A DNA stretch of 64,000 nucleotides, taken from Lingula anatina. Its lineage: Eukaryota > Brachiopoda > Lingulata > Lingulida > Lingulidae. Positions 53,599-64,000 of this stretch are shown piece after piece; the first letter of the stretch is position 1, and every line of letters begins with the position of its first letter. The translations under genes and the position numbers were made by a program. The notes beneath the pieces were generated by a model that saw nothing but the letters and a program-made list of their open reading frames with translations, ran no database searches and had not been told where the DNA came from. The stretch lies in the NCBI RefSeq assembly GCF_001039355.2, contig NW_019775964.1, positions 38,101-102,100 of the forward strand, read 5' to 3'.

Positions 53599-54170
53599 TA
53601 CTCTTTTACTGCTTCCTATGTCGACAATGTTTTCTCTTATTGAATGATTGTCATCATTAACAACAATATTATTATAATCGGTTTAACTTAATTATGAAAC
53701 TGTTCTTTATATCTTGGTTGACGACTTCTCCTGTCATTACTTCATTTTTTAAATTTTAATTTGCTTCTTCAGACATGAGCCTAGGTTTAAAAAAAAACTC
53801 TGAACATTTATCATGGGACCCAACACCTAACCGGCCGGAGGTCCGGGCCGCCTTAGAATTGAATTAAAAAACGCTGAATCCCGTGTTTCCGCCGAAAAAG
53901 CTCATGCCTGTTCTTGATATATATATATATTTATTTATTATTTTTATTATTTATTTTTTTTTTTGGGGGGGGGGGTACAAAGTAAGCGCACCACACTAAG
54001 GGTTCCATTATCCCCAGCAGGACATCTTGTCGGATTACGTCATTACACATTTGGAAGGATTGCACATTTATGATCGTGCAATCCATAAATTATATTCCCT
54101 CCCCTAACAAAATAGCTAAAAATAAATAAATATATAAATAATCGAAAAGGTTAAAGTCGTCTTAAGTGGA

Positions 54171-54171
<1 letters not shown>

Positions 54172-54244
<73 letters not shown>

Positions 54245-54322
54245 CGCAGATTTGTTTTTTCAGTATATATATATATATATAACTTGTGAAAGGTGGTATA
54301 CTGAAAAAACAAATCTGCGCAA
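54172..54322. repeat. (TA)n tract and adjoining perfect 26-bp-arm hairpin
   Basis: About 70 bases of TA are followed by TTGCGCAGATTTGTTTTTTC at 54242 and its exact reverse complement ending at 54322. The loop contains AACTTGTGAAAGGTGGTA, which also occurs at 49459-49476. Confidence 0.8.
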
Positions 54323-55071
54323 CCTACTCAACCAAAACCTCTGAAGTCTGATTCACAAAATAGCTTTACCTCAAAAATTATTCTATACTTTGAGGCGTGT
54401 TAATGTGTTAATGTCTCCGTTTACGAAGGATGTTGACTTCATTGATTAGCTTCGTCAAAAAACTCACACGCCAGTTGTCTTGTAAGCAGGACATTCATTA
54501 CAATACGATAACGGAATTTGTGTGGAAAAGACAACGAGATAGCCTGCAACGAGCTAGAACTTCTTAACTGACTGGGAACAAGACGGCAACCCTCTCAGGC
54601 GGTTAGCATTTTCAATTTGGAATAGTCTATCCATTATATTCCCCACATGCCCGCCTGCCGTCTACCGGCATTAAATATTTATGGCGGGTAAGTGGATTTA
54701 AGATTCGTTTTTCGTGTCAGTGGAGGTGACAGTCGAGCAATATTGATAAATAAATGGAGCGGTATTCTGTACATACCCGCATGGGAGACATCGTCTGGTT
54801 TGGGCGATAAAGTTTTCAATATAAACTTAATATATAATTCGTCATGGCTTCTGAGCGAATGTGTAATTAAATCAATGTGCATGGCGCGCAAACGTTTCGT
54901 GTTTAGCTGATATAACCTCTTCGATTATGAAATGAAAAAGGCGCAAAGCACGCTCCCAGCCTACACGTGACATTATTGCAACCATACTTCAACATATACA
55001 CTTTTTAACATATTTGTCAATATTTTCAGCATGTGTGTGCAATTAATTTACTGTACACTTGCTAACGTCAA

Positions 55072-58000
55072 GAAATAGGTCTCAGTACAAAATTAAAACC
55101 AGCGTCCAATTTTCTCTGTCGCATTCAACCCGGACCTCGACAGTGCCAGTGTGACAGGAATGGTAGTCCGCTAGGAACCGTATAGTAGTCAGATCCCCGT
55201 TTCTTTGTACAGGCGATATTCCTCCTACATATGTTTAACCCAATACTTCCGACTGACGCTAACCTGTACTAATCATATGGGACCCCTGACTTCCACTCCT
55301 AGGACTACCATTCCTGTCACACCGGCACACAGCATCCAAATTAGATTTTTCGACGGATTTTTACGTAGGCCACGCGCACGAGCTACTCCCATAGTCACTT
55401 TACACAGCTACAAAGAGAAAATGTCGTGAGCCAAACTTTTAAAAGCAAGCGGTAAAGCAATACAGCTGACACGCACGTTATTTTTCCATTGTATTAAATA
55501 TCTATATTGTCTGACTGTGACCACTGTTTCATTTTGGTGATACGTGCTTTATCTGAAAAATACAATCATGACCACCAATAAGCATACCTTGAGCCTTTTT
55601 TATCCTTCTTTCGACTACATAACACTGTTGCCCAATTGAGAAACTCGAGAATTTGTTCTCGTGATAATATATATATATATATATATAGCAGCAGTCGATG
55701 TATTGGCTAAAAAAAATCAATAGTAAAAAAGCAATACGCGCTCAATGCAAAATCCATCACGATACAGCCATGTCATCTCCTTAGGACAAGATAAATTGAT
55801 CTGACATAAAATGCTGCAATCATAAATAAATTGCATGTAATGCGAACACGGCCAACAACTGTGACGTATACTGGGGAGATACAGCAAACCTGTTCTACGT
55901 ACATGGACCACTGCCATTGCAATGTGCTCACGGGCATCAACTGTGACGAAAAAGTAGTGCGATAATTCAGCAATACTGTCCTACATACAGGGGTCACTGT
56001 TATTGCATGTAATGTATACAAGGACAAAAACTGTGACATAACAATACTGCGGCAATACAGCAAAATTGTCCTACATACAGGGGCCAACAGTTCCCTTTTA
56101 CTTGAAAGTAAATAATAGATATATTTGCCCACGCTGTTAGAGCACACGGTATCCAAGATAGATTAGGAGAGACATTTTCGACGCATCTGCGATACTCAAG
56201 TAGCAAAGTACCAAACCGCAAAAACCATTTTTACCAAACCGGTATCTTCTACCGCCCCTTCCTTCTCTCAATGGAGCTAAAAATGATTTCAAACATGTGG
56301 AAAATACGATATAACAAGAGACCTAGTCTAGATACACGGATCATTAAGACATACCTAACTGTATGTGACTACCAATTCTGGGTGTAATTTAAGACAGGTT
56401 CCCATTGTTTGCAAATGTCATTCTTTTGTTAATTAGCCTGTTCGCATTTTGAATATGCTTTGGTATGTTGTCTGAGGTCAGGCTGTCGACTTGTTCAGGA
56501 AGGCAATCAGTTTTTACATAAATTAAGCACCTAAACGATAACCCCCGGCTGCGGAAATAACATTCTTTGGAAAGTGCCCCAGTATATGTTTTTACTACTG
56601 TCACTCTGGCGCAAACAATCCACACCGTTTCTATAATATTGCAATTGAGCATTGTATTTAACGAGAACAGCAAGCAGACAAACGAGAGTGCTTAAGCTAT
56701 CGATTGAAGCCATGAGTGTTGTCGCACTCAATGAAAAACATGCCCCGACATTACGTACGTTCATATCTAGAATGCGATGTGCCGCAAAAGACCGTTTTTA
56801 TGGATGTTGATATCATTCGACTACCCCGACAAATGGACACACGATCTGGGGGGGGGGGGGGGCGCAGTTTCACAAAGAGTCAAACGTTTTGGGGATTAAG
56901 TTCAACAGATAAAATTGGACAGCTGACTATGACAAGTCGACTTTTGCTATAAAAGTACTGTATGAACGAATGGCCCATAACATGAAATGTGTTTCACATA
57001 CTTAAATTGGCTTTTGTCATGACCTTGTGTAAAAAAATTCTTGTCAGGCAATCAAGCCAACCATTTCCGTTCACGAGACCCGTATATCTCCCAGCGTCAA
57101 TAACGAATCGTAAAATAGTGCTCAACATTGAAATCTCTACATGGGTTAAGTTAACGAGGGTGAATGAGAGGACCTTCGATCTAATCTATCCCACACAATT
57201 CGTGACGAAACAAAATGTCTCCGTTTCAAAAGCCGTTTCGAAAGCAATTATCGAAAAACGTTTAAAGCAAAACGGCCACACTATATACGGCGTCATATTC
57301 ATTATGCTTCGTCGCTACGATCCAAATTGAAAGTACAACTATTGAAAATAAAGAAATGCCTCCTACTAAGTATACTTCTATGTACGTGCTTTAACAAAAT
57401 GAACTCTGAGCTTCCAGTACTTGCAGGCAATCTTGTCTGTCGCCGAGAATACAGTCTGCTTCGTATCGCTTACCTGTACAGTCGTCTCATTTGTGTTTTC
57501 CGCGCCCCTTCTATACACACTCGCCTGTATTCAAGATCACTCTATACACCTTTCCGGATGCAATAACACATTTGCGAAATCACGTGATCTATGACACAGG
57601 ACACATTTTAACCTGGGTTGCCTGTCACGCTTGTTTGTAGTGGAAGTGACAAATGGCCTCCCAAATCCTGGGTTTTTTTCTGAGTTTAAATTGTGAGCAC
57701 TAGTGTTGTTTATAGACAGACGTTTAAATTACACATTAAAGAAACCGTGGTGAACAGTTTTTGGTCGCCTGTATGCCTAACTCACCCCGAAAGCTTCGCC
57801 GAACTCGAGCAGTAGTAGTACCGGTAATAACGTTTCGTTGGAGTGAATGGCTGATCCCGACGACGACGATTAAGATCGACTTTTCTTACTCGTGCACTAA
57901 TCCTTTCCACGTGTTAATGATGTACATTATTATTGCAGCATAAACTCGATATTTATTTTCAGCCAAAGCTGCTTTCACAACCAAAGATGATCCACGGACT

Positions 58001-58301
58001 AATAGATCCAGGGATCAAACATGGCCGACCCACTTGAAAGCTTGCCGCGTAATCCCTGTGGGCAATCTATTCAGTGTCTATTACGGAATTATGCAGCAAG
58101 CAACTGGTTGTAAATGCGACCCAAGATAATACATAATGTTAAAACATAAATGACTTGACAGAGCGGAGAACCCAAACAGATAAACACGACTGCCATTTTC
58201 ACACAATAATTCAAACGACTATGCTGTTGGCATTGGGGTAATAGTGTCTAGTCAAAGCAATAAGTCGTGTGAAACGAATGTTATTGTGACACGTGCACAA
58301 A
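55072..58301. repeat. 3.2 kb block, first copy (partner 60773-64000)
   Basis: The block repeats at an offset of about 5,700 bases with roughly 1% substitutions and small indels, the largest in a (TA)n tract (55668 versus 61370). It includes a family C copy (55149-55324) and a family A copy (57988-58125). Short open frames in both copies are not protected from indels, which argues against coding. Confidence 0.9.
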
Positions 58302-58582
58302 AACTGGTTTTTCGACTACTTGCACTCGAACGTGCTTATCCCTAATTGCTACTGGTCATAATGCTCTATTTCACATGCGTATTCTAGGTGTCGTCACTTA
58401 TTATGGTTTTCATATGAGAACATTTACCAATACGTTTTAATCAAATGGTCGTGTAAAACTATTTTTTGCAAGCAACATGTTACTTGGTTGCTGTATCTTT
58501 CGTTTAAGGTAAATCTAATCAAAATTGGAGACAAAGGGGCTGAGGAATGTAAGAAGATTAATTTTAGTTGTAAAATACTTAC

Positions 58583-58662
58583 TCGTCAGGTATGGGATCA
58601 TCTAAAATAACAACAGGCGGATCCTTTGGTTCCGAATGTGATGAAGGCGGTTGCGTCGCTAA
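58583..58662 (-). CDS. Orphan internal exon of an unidentified gene
   Basis: On the minus strand an 80-nt segment lies between a good acceptor (TAATTTCAG) and a consensus donor (GA|GTAAGT). It is open in one frame and encodes LATQPPSSHSEPKDPPVVIL followed by DDPIPD. The VVILDD core with flanking acid resembles a SUMO-interaction motif. It starts in phase 0 and ends in phase 2, so it does not join the exon at 45942 directly, which begins with its own ATG. It may be an upstream alternative exon of the BCOR-family gene or part of another gene. No homology was recognised. Confidence 0.5.
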
Positions 58663-60769
58663 CTGAAATTATAGCAAACCATGGAATGGTGAATCCATAT
58701 TTCGTCTTCCTTCGAAAGAGATAAGCATATAAACATATATACACGACGAACCACAAGCTATATTATTAATGACTGCTAGGCATAAGAATGATAACATATT
58801 TACAACATCAGAAGAAACTTCTTTTCGAATCCACCGAGTAATATCAGGCCTTCCCAACTACCAGACTCGGCACCTACGGGTCCAGTATAAACCGGTTTAT
58901 CAGACCACACTACCCGTTTTCAAGGTGTGTGTCAGATCGCATTACAGAGTATCAGCCACCACACCGATTTTGCCTGGTGCGCGATGTGATAGCAATGATC
59001 CTAATCGGGGTTGGAAAGTAGTGCATCTCATCTAGATTCATGCGCTGCTGCAATTTTCTCTGTTTATGCTAAAATCTGACAGTACCGCAATTTTTAACAT
59101 AAAATTTAGGTTCGGACATAGCCAATGATGTTTTGTAAATAAGAACTTGCAAACTTANACCAAACCTCATTGCTCCTCAAGGTCACAAAACAATAACCGG
59201 TACTGACGGCTAGGCTCGTCTTAATCATATAAGTAGCGCGTTTCCACCCCCTGATTGAGGGAGTCGTCTGTTCTATTCATACGACTCCTACTTGACGAAA
59301 ACGAGGCGTGATACCCGGATGACAGGTAGGCTTACAGAATTTGTGATAGGGTATGATACTCTTTTATGCGATCTGACACACACCTTGAAAACGGGTAGTG
59401 TGGTCAGATATACCGGTTTATTCTGGACCCGTAGGTGCCGAGTCTGGTAGTTGGGAAGGCCTGAATATATGTGGCAGCATTCAAACAGTTAATCAAAATG
59501 GTGACAACTGTTCTCTGAAACCGCGCATACACCCAACAAGTTACTATTAGCAACAGTATATAATTTGACAACCACCTTTTGCTTGTCGATTTGTGCCAGG
59601 TAAGGTTTTTCCGGCCACGATACCCGACCGATTACATCACAGTGGAGTAATATATAGCACGGTTAAGCGCACATATTGAGTTAAGAATCTTTATTCTTCT
59701 TAATGAGTTTGCTAATGAGCACCAAGAAGCACTGCAAACATGCTTTGTCACGCCACTGACGTAAACATTTTGTTATTGCAATTAACACCGTCAGTTCAAC
59801 TAGGCAAACAACGCCGATGTCACCATACGCAGGTGCGTTAGCATACAAGTTAGGACGACATTTCTCGTTGTCAACCTTTTTCGTGGGTCCGTTCAATATA
59901 ATGGACCACCCATCGAACTACGAGTCCCAAACCTCATCAAGCTTATCTCAACAAAAAAGAGAGAATGGTAATCCAATTGGTCCGTGAAATGAGTCACATG
60001 CTATACCCAGCAATGGGATGACGATCATCAACAAAACGCGTGGACACAAACATGCGCGCGCGCCTCTGCATTCTAGACTGGCAACAAATAAATACATGTG
60101 CATATACGCAGGAAAAAGTAAAACCGTAACATATCCTCACTACGTATTTAAATCATATCACGTTTACTGTGAAATCTTTTATCGGTACCTCAAATGTCTA
60201 AATTCTCAATATGAACTACTTATGTGCGAAACGGACATCTTACCTGCGACCTCCTATCGGGGTTTATTGTTCGCGACCTGCGCTACGGTTGTTAAATGGT
60301 ATGGTTCAGGAACGCCATGTGCGGCAATGGTAACTATTAGTTTTAGAGTCTTTTAAAACGGTCCTCTATTACCAGCGCGCGTGAAAGGTTTCTGAAACCT
60401 AATGGCGAGCGCATGCTGGTACTAAGTATATACAGGATGAAGTGGGTTTGAAACAGCTGTTGACGTCTGCGTAAGCAACGGGAATTATCACATGAAAAGA
60501 AAGAGCGAAACCTGAAAATGAGTTTCCATTCTTCTTTTCACTTTTCACTTCATAATCTGTTTCTTCCGGGACCGAGGGTTTCTAAGCACAATCAGTGGCG
60601 TATTCAACTGCGCGATAATAATGATATCTGTAACCGAGGAAAGAAATCAGAGAGCGCATTCCTCCGCAGATCCATTGCCATTGATCAATAATTGATTGAA
60701 CCGTCACCAAGAAACCATTTCTGACCAATCCTAAAAAAGTCGTCAAAACCCGACCATAATTTTTTTTGT
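58663..60769. other. Non-coding stretch with no recognised gene
   Basis: Apart from the foldback at 58842-59465 I see no exon, RNA gene or mobile-element protein here. The stretch ends at a single N (60770), after which the 55072 block starts again. Confidence 0.5.
58842..59465. repeat. Foldback with 111-bp inverted arms around a single N
   Basis: 58842-58952 and 59355-59465 are reverse complements with a few mismatches, separated by about 400 bases containing an N at 59158. It is either a foldback element or a contig joined to its own reverse complement. Confidence 0.8.
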
Positions 60770-60772
60770 NAG

Positions 60773-61364
60773 GAAATAGGTCTCAGTACAAAATTAAAAC
60801 CAGCGTCCAATTTTCTCTGTCGCATTCAACCCGGACCTCGACAGTGCCAGTGTGACAGGAATGGTAGTCCGCTAGGAACCGTATAGTAGTCAGATCCCCG
60901 TTTCTTTGTACAGGCGATATTCCTCCTACATATGTTTAACCCAATACTTCCGACTGACGCTAACCTGTACTAATCATATGGGACCCCTGACTTCCACTCC
61001 TAGGACTACCATTCCTGTCACACCGGCACACAGCATCCAAATTAGATTTTTCGACGGATTTTTACGTAGGCCACGCGCACGAGCTACTCCCATAGTCACT
61101 TTACACAGCTACAAAGAGAAAATGTCGCGAGCCAAACTTTTAAAAGCAAGCGGTAAAGCAATACAGCTGACACGCACGTTATTTTTCCATTGTATTAAAT
61201 ATCTATATTGTCTGACTGTGACCATTGTTTCATTTTGGTGATAAGTGCTTTATCTGAAAAATACAATCATGACCACCAATAAGCATACCTTGAGCCTTTT
61301 TTATCCTTCTTTCGACTACATAACACTGTTGCCCAATTGAGAAACTCGGGAAGTTGTTCTGGCG

Positions 61365-61411
<47 letters not shown>

Positions 61412-64000
61412 CAGCAGTCGATGTATTGGCTAAAAAAAATCAATAGTAAAAAAGCAATACGCGCTCAATGCAAAATCCATCATGATACAGCCATGTCATC
61501 TCCTTAGGACAAGATAAATTGATCTAACATAAAATGCTGCAATCATAAATAAATTGCATGTAATGCGAACACGGCCAACAACTGTGACGTATACTGGGGA
61601 GATACAGCAAACCTGTTCTACGTACATGGACCACTGCCATTGCAATGTGCTCACGGGCATCAACTGTGACGAAAAAGTAGTGCGATAATTCAGCAATACT
61701 GTCCTACATACAGGGGTCACTGTTATTGCATGTAATGTGTACAAGGACAAAAACTGTGACATAACAATACTGCGGTAATACAGCAAAATACAGAGGCCAA
61801 CAGTCCCCTTTTAATTTGGAAGAATTAATAGATATATTTGCCCACGCTGTTAGAGCACACGGTATCCAAGATAGATTAGGAGAGACATTTTCGACGCATC
61901 TGCGATACTCAAGTAGCAAAGTACCAAACCGCAAAAACCATTTTTACCAAACCGGTATCTTCTACCGCCCCTTCCTTCTCTCAATGGAGCTAAAAGTGAT
62001 TTCAAACATGTGGAAAATACGATAGAACCAGAGACCTAGTCTAGATACACGGATCATTAAGACATACCTAACTGTATGTGACTACCAATTCTGGGTGTAA
62101 TTTAAGACAGGTTCCCATTGTTTGCAAATGTAATTCTTTTGTTAATTAGCCTGTTCGCATTTTGAATATGCTTTGGTATGTTGTCTGATGTCAGGCTGTC
62201 GACTTGTTCAGGAAGGCAATCAGTTTTTACATAAATTAAGCACCTAAACGATAACCCCCGGCTGCGGAAATAACATTCTTTGGAAAGTGCCCCAGTATAT
62301 GTTTTTACTACTGTCACTCTGGCGCAAACAATCCACACCGTTTCTATAATATTGCAATTGAGCATTGTATTTAACGAGAACAGCAAGCAGACAAACGAGA
62401 GTGCTTAAGCTATCGATTGAAGCCATGAGTGTTGTCGCACTCAATGAAAAACATGCCCCGACATTACGTACGTTCATATCTAGAATGCGATGTGCCGCAA
62501 AAGACCGTTTTTATGGATGTTGATATCATTCGACTACCCCGACAAATGGACACACGATCTGGGGGGGGGGGGGGTCGCAGTTTCACAAAGAGTCAAACGT
62601 TTTGGGGATTAAGTTCAACAGATAAAATTGGACAGCTGACTATGACAAGTCGACTTTTGCTATAAAAGTACTGTATGAACGAATGGCCCAAAACATGAAA
62701 TGTGTTTCACATACTTAAATTGGCTTTTGTCATGACCTTGTGTAAAAAAATTCTTGTCAGGCAATCAAGTCAGCCATTTCCGTTCACGAGACCCGTATAT
62801 TCCCAGCGTCAATAACGAATCGTAAAATAGTGCTCAACATTGAAATCTCTACATGGGTTAAGTTAACGAGGGTGAGTGAGAGGACATTCGATCTAATCTA
62901 TCCCACACAATTCGTGACGAAATAAAATGTCTCCGTTTCAAAAGCAATTATCGAAAAACGTTTAAAGCAAAACGGCCACACTATATACGGCGTCATATTC
63001 ATTATGCTTCGTCGCTACGATCCAAATTGAAAGTGCAAATATTGAAAATAAAGAAATGCCTCCTACTAAGTATACTTCTATGTACGTGCTTTAACAAAAT
63101 GAACTCTGAGCTTCCAGTACTTGCAGGCAATGTTGTCTGTCGCCGAGAATACAGTCTGCTTCGTATCGCTTACCTGTACAGTCGTCTCATTTGTGTTTTC
63201 CGCGCCCCTTCTATACACACTCGCCTGTACTCAAGATCACTCTATACACCTTTCCGGATGCAATAACACATTTGCGAAATCACGTGATCTATGACACAGG
63301 ACACATTTTAACCTGGGTTGCCTGTCACGCTTGTTTGTAGTGGAAGTGACAAATGGCCTCCCAAATCCTGTTTTTTTTCTGAGTTTAAATTGTGAGCACT
63401 AGTGTTGTTTATAGACAGACGTTTAAATTACACATTAAAGAAACCGTGGTGAACAGTTTTTGGTCGCCTGTATGCCTAACTCACCCCGAAAGCTTCGCCG
63501 AACTCGAGCAGTAGTAGTACCGGTAATAACGTTTCGTTGGAGTGAATGGCTGATCCCGACGACGACGATTAAGATCGACTTTTCTTACTCGTGCACTAAT
63601 CCTTTCCACGTGTTAATGATGTACATTATTATTGCAGCATAAACTCGATATTTATTTTCAGCCAAAGCTGCTTTCACAACCAAAGACGATCCACGGACTA
63701 ATAGATCCAGGGATCAAACATGGCCGACCCACTTGAAAGCTTGCCGCGTAATCCCTGTGGGCAATCTATTCAGTGTCTATTACGGAATTATGCAGCAAGC
63801 AACTGGTTGTAAATGCGACCCAAGATAATACATAATGTTAAAACATAAATGACTTGACAGAGCGGAGAACGCAAACAGATAAACACGACTGCCATTTTCA
63901 CACAATAATTCAAACGACTATGCTGTTGGCATTGGGGTAATAGTGTCTAGTCAAAGCAATAATTCGTGTGAAACGAATGTCATTGTGACACGTGCACAAA
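60773..64000. repeat. 3.2 kb block, second copy
   Basis: It is near-identical to 55072-58301 and runs to the end of the window, so the duplication may continue outside and include the exon at 58583-58662. It starts directly after the N at 60770 and contains family C (60850-61025) and family A (63687-63825) copies at corresponding positions. Confidence 0.9.

Larger units (their letters stand above)
45943..58582. other. Mostly non-coding upstream region
   Basis: No convincing exon was found. The 5' end and promoter of the minus-strand gene should begin near 46,000. The region holds family D copies (46922-47094, 47600-47740), a C run (49480-49498), (AAAT)n (about 49977-50024), a family B copy (50039-50296), a CRE pair (50805-50827), (CT)n (53081-53111), family B (53385-53598), a TA tract with hairpin (54172-54322), and the first copy of the duplicated block from 55072. 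Confidence 0.55.

Noticed and set aside
56389-56952. Short open frames conserved between the two copies of the 3.2 kb block
   Set aside because: The conservation reflects the recent duplication. Other frames in the block are broken by indels between copies, so there is no coding constraint.

Overview
The window is eukaryotic nuclear DNA. It has multi-exon genes with GT-AG introns, long A/T-rich intergenic stretches, many microsatellites and several families of short inverted-repeat elements. The two identifiable host genes are an ortholog of PNPLA4 (plus strand) and a BCOR/BCORL1-family Polycomb PRC1.1 corepressor (minus strand). They are convergent neighbours. The gene content, the roughly 0.5-1.5% divergence between duplicated contig ends, and a vertebrate-PNMA-like retroelement suggest a highly heterozygous invertebrate such as an amphioxus-like chordate. 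The species assignment is inference only.

Layout. 1-7775: a Ty3/gypsy LTR retrotransposon (gag, a CCHC knuckle in a separate frame, pol, polypurine tract, 3' LTR). Its gag has an RRM-like N-terminus and a PNMA-like capsid region. Two tandem CCCAAAC heptamers sit where a -1 frameshift into pol would be needed. The element carries a single-N contig join with a 1 kb internal duplication and a 1-base break in integrase. 7776-9584: intergenic DNA with a perfect 38-bp-arm hairpin and a local duplication. 9585-12390: PNPLA4, four phase-0 coding exons, 259 aa, catalytic Ser and Asp present. 12391-15046: convergent intergenic DNA. 15047-45942 (minus): the BCOR-family gene, eleven coding exons whose phases close exactly and give 2,511 aa. 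These are an N-terminal exon, a 4.7 kb disordered exon with two PLDLS (CtBP-type) motifs, a conserved linker, ankyrin repeats, the PUFD domain and an acidic C-terminal tail. Two of its exons (19373-20328) are present twice across a 353-N gap. 45943-64000: mostly non-coding, with one clean orphan minus-strand exon (58583-58662), a foldback around a single N, and a 3.2 kb block (55072-58301) repeated at 60773-64000.

Function. The PNPLA4 product is expected to be a lipid/retinyl-ester hydrolase or transacylase. The BCOR product is expected to bind PCGF1 through PUFD and recruit CtBP through PLDLS. The two genes have no evident functional link, but both orthologs lie on the human X short arm, so their adjacency may be old linkage. 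Several oddities (single Ns flanked by near-identical sequence, paired compensating homopolymer indels, duplicated exons that cannot be spliced in series) point to unmerged haplotypes and base errors rather than biology.
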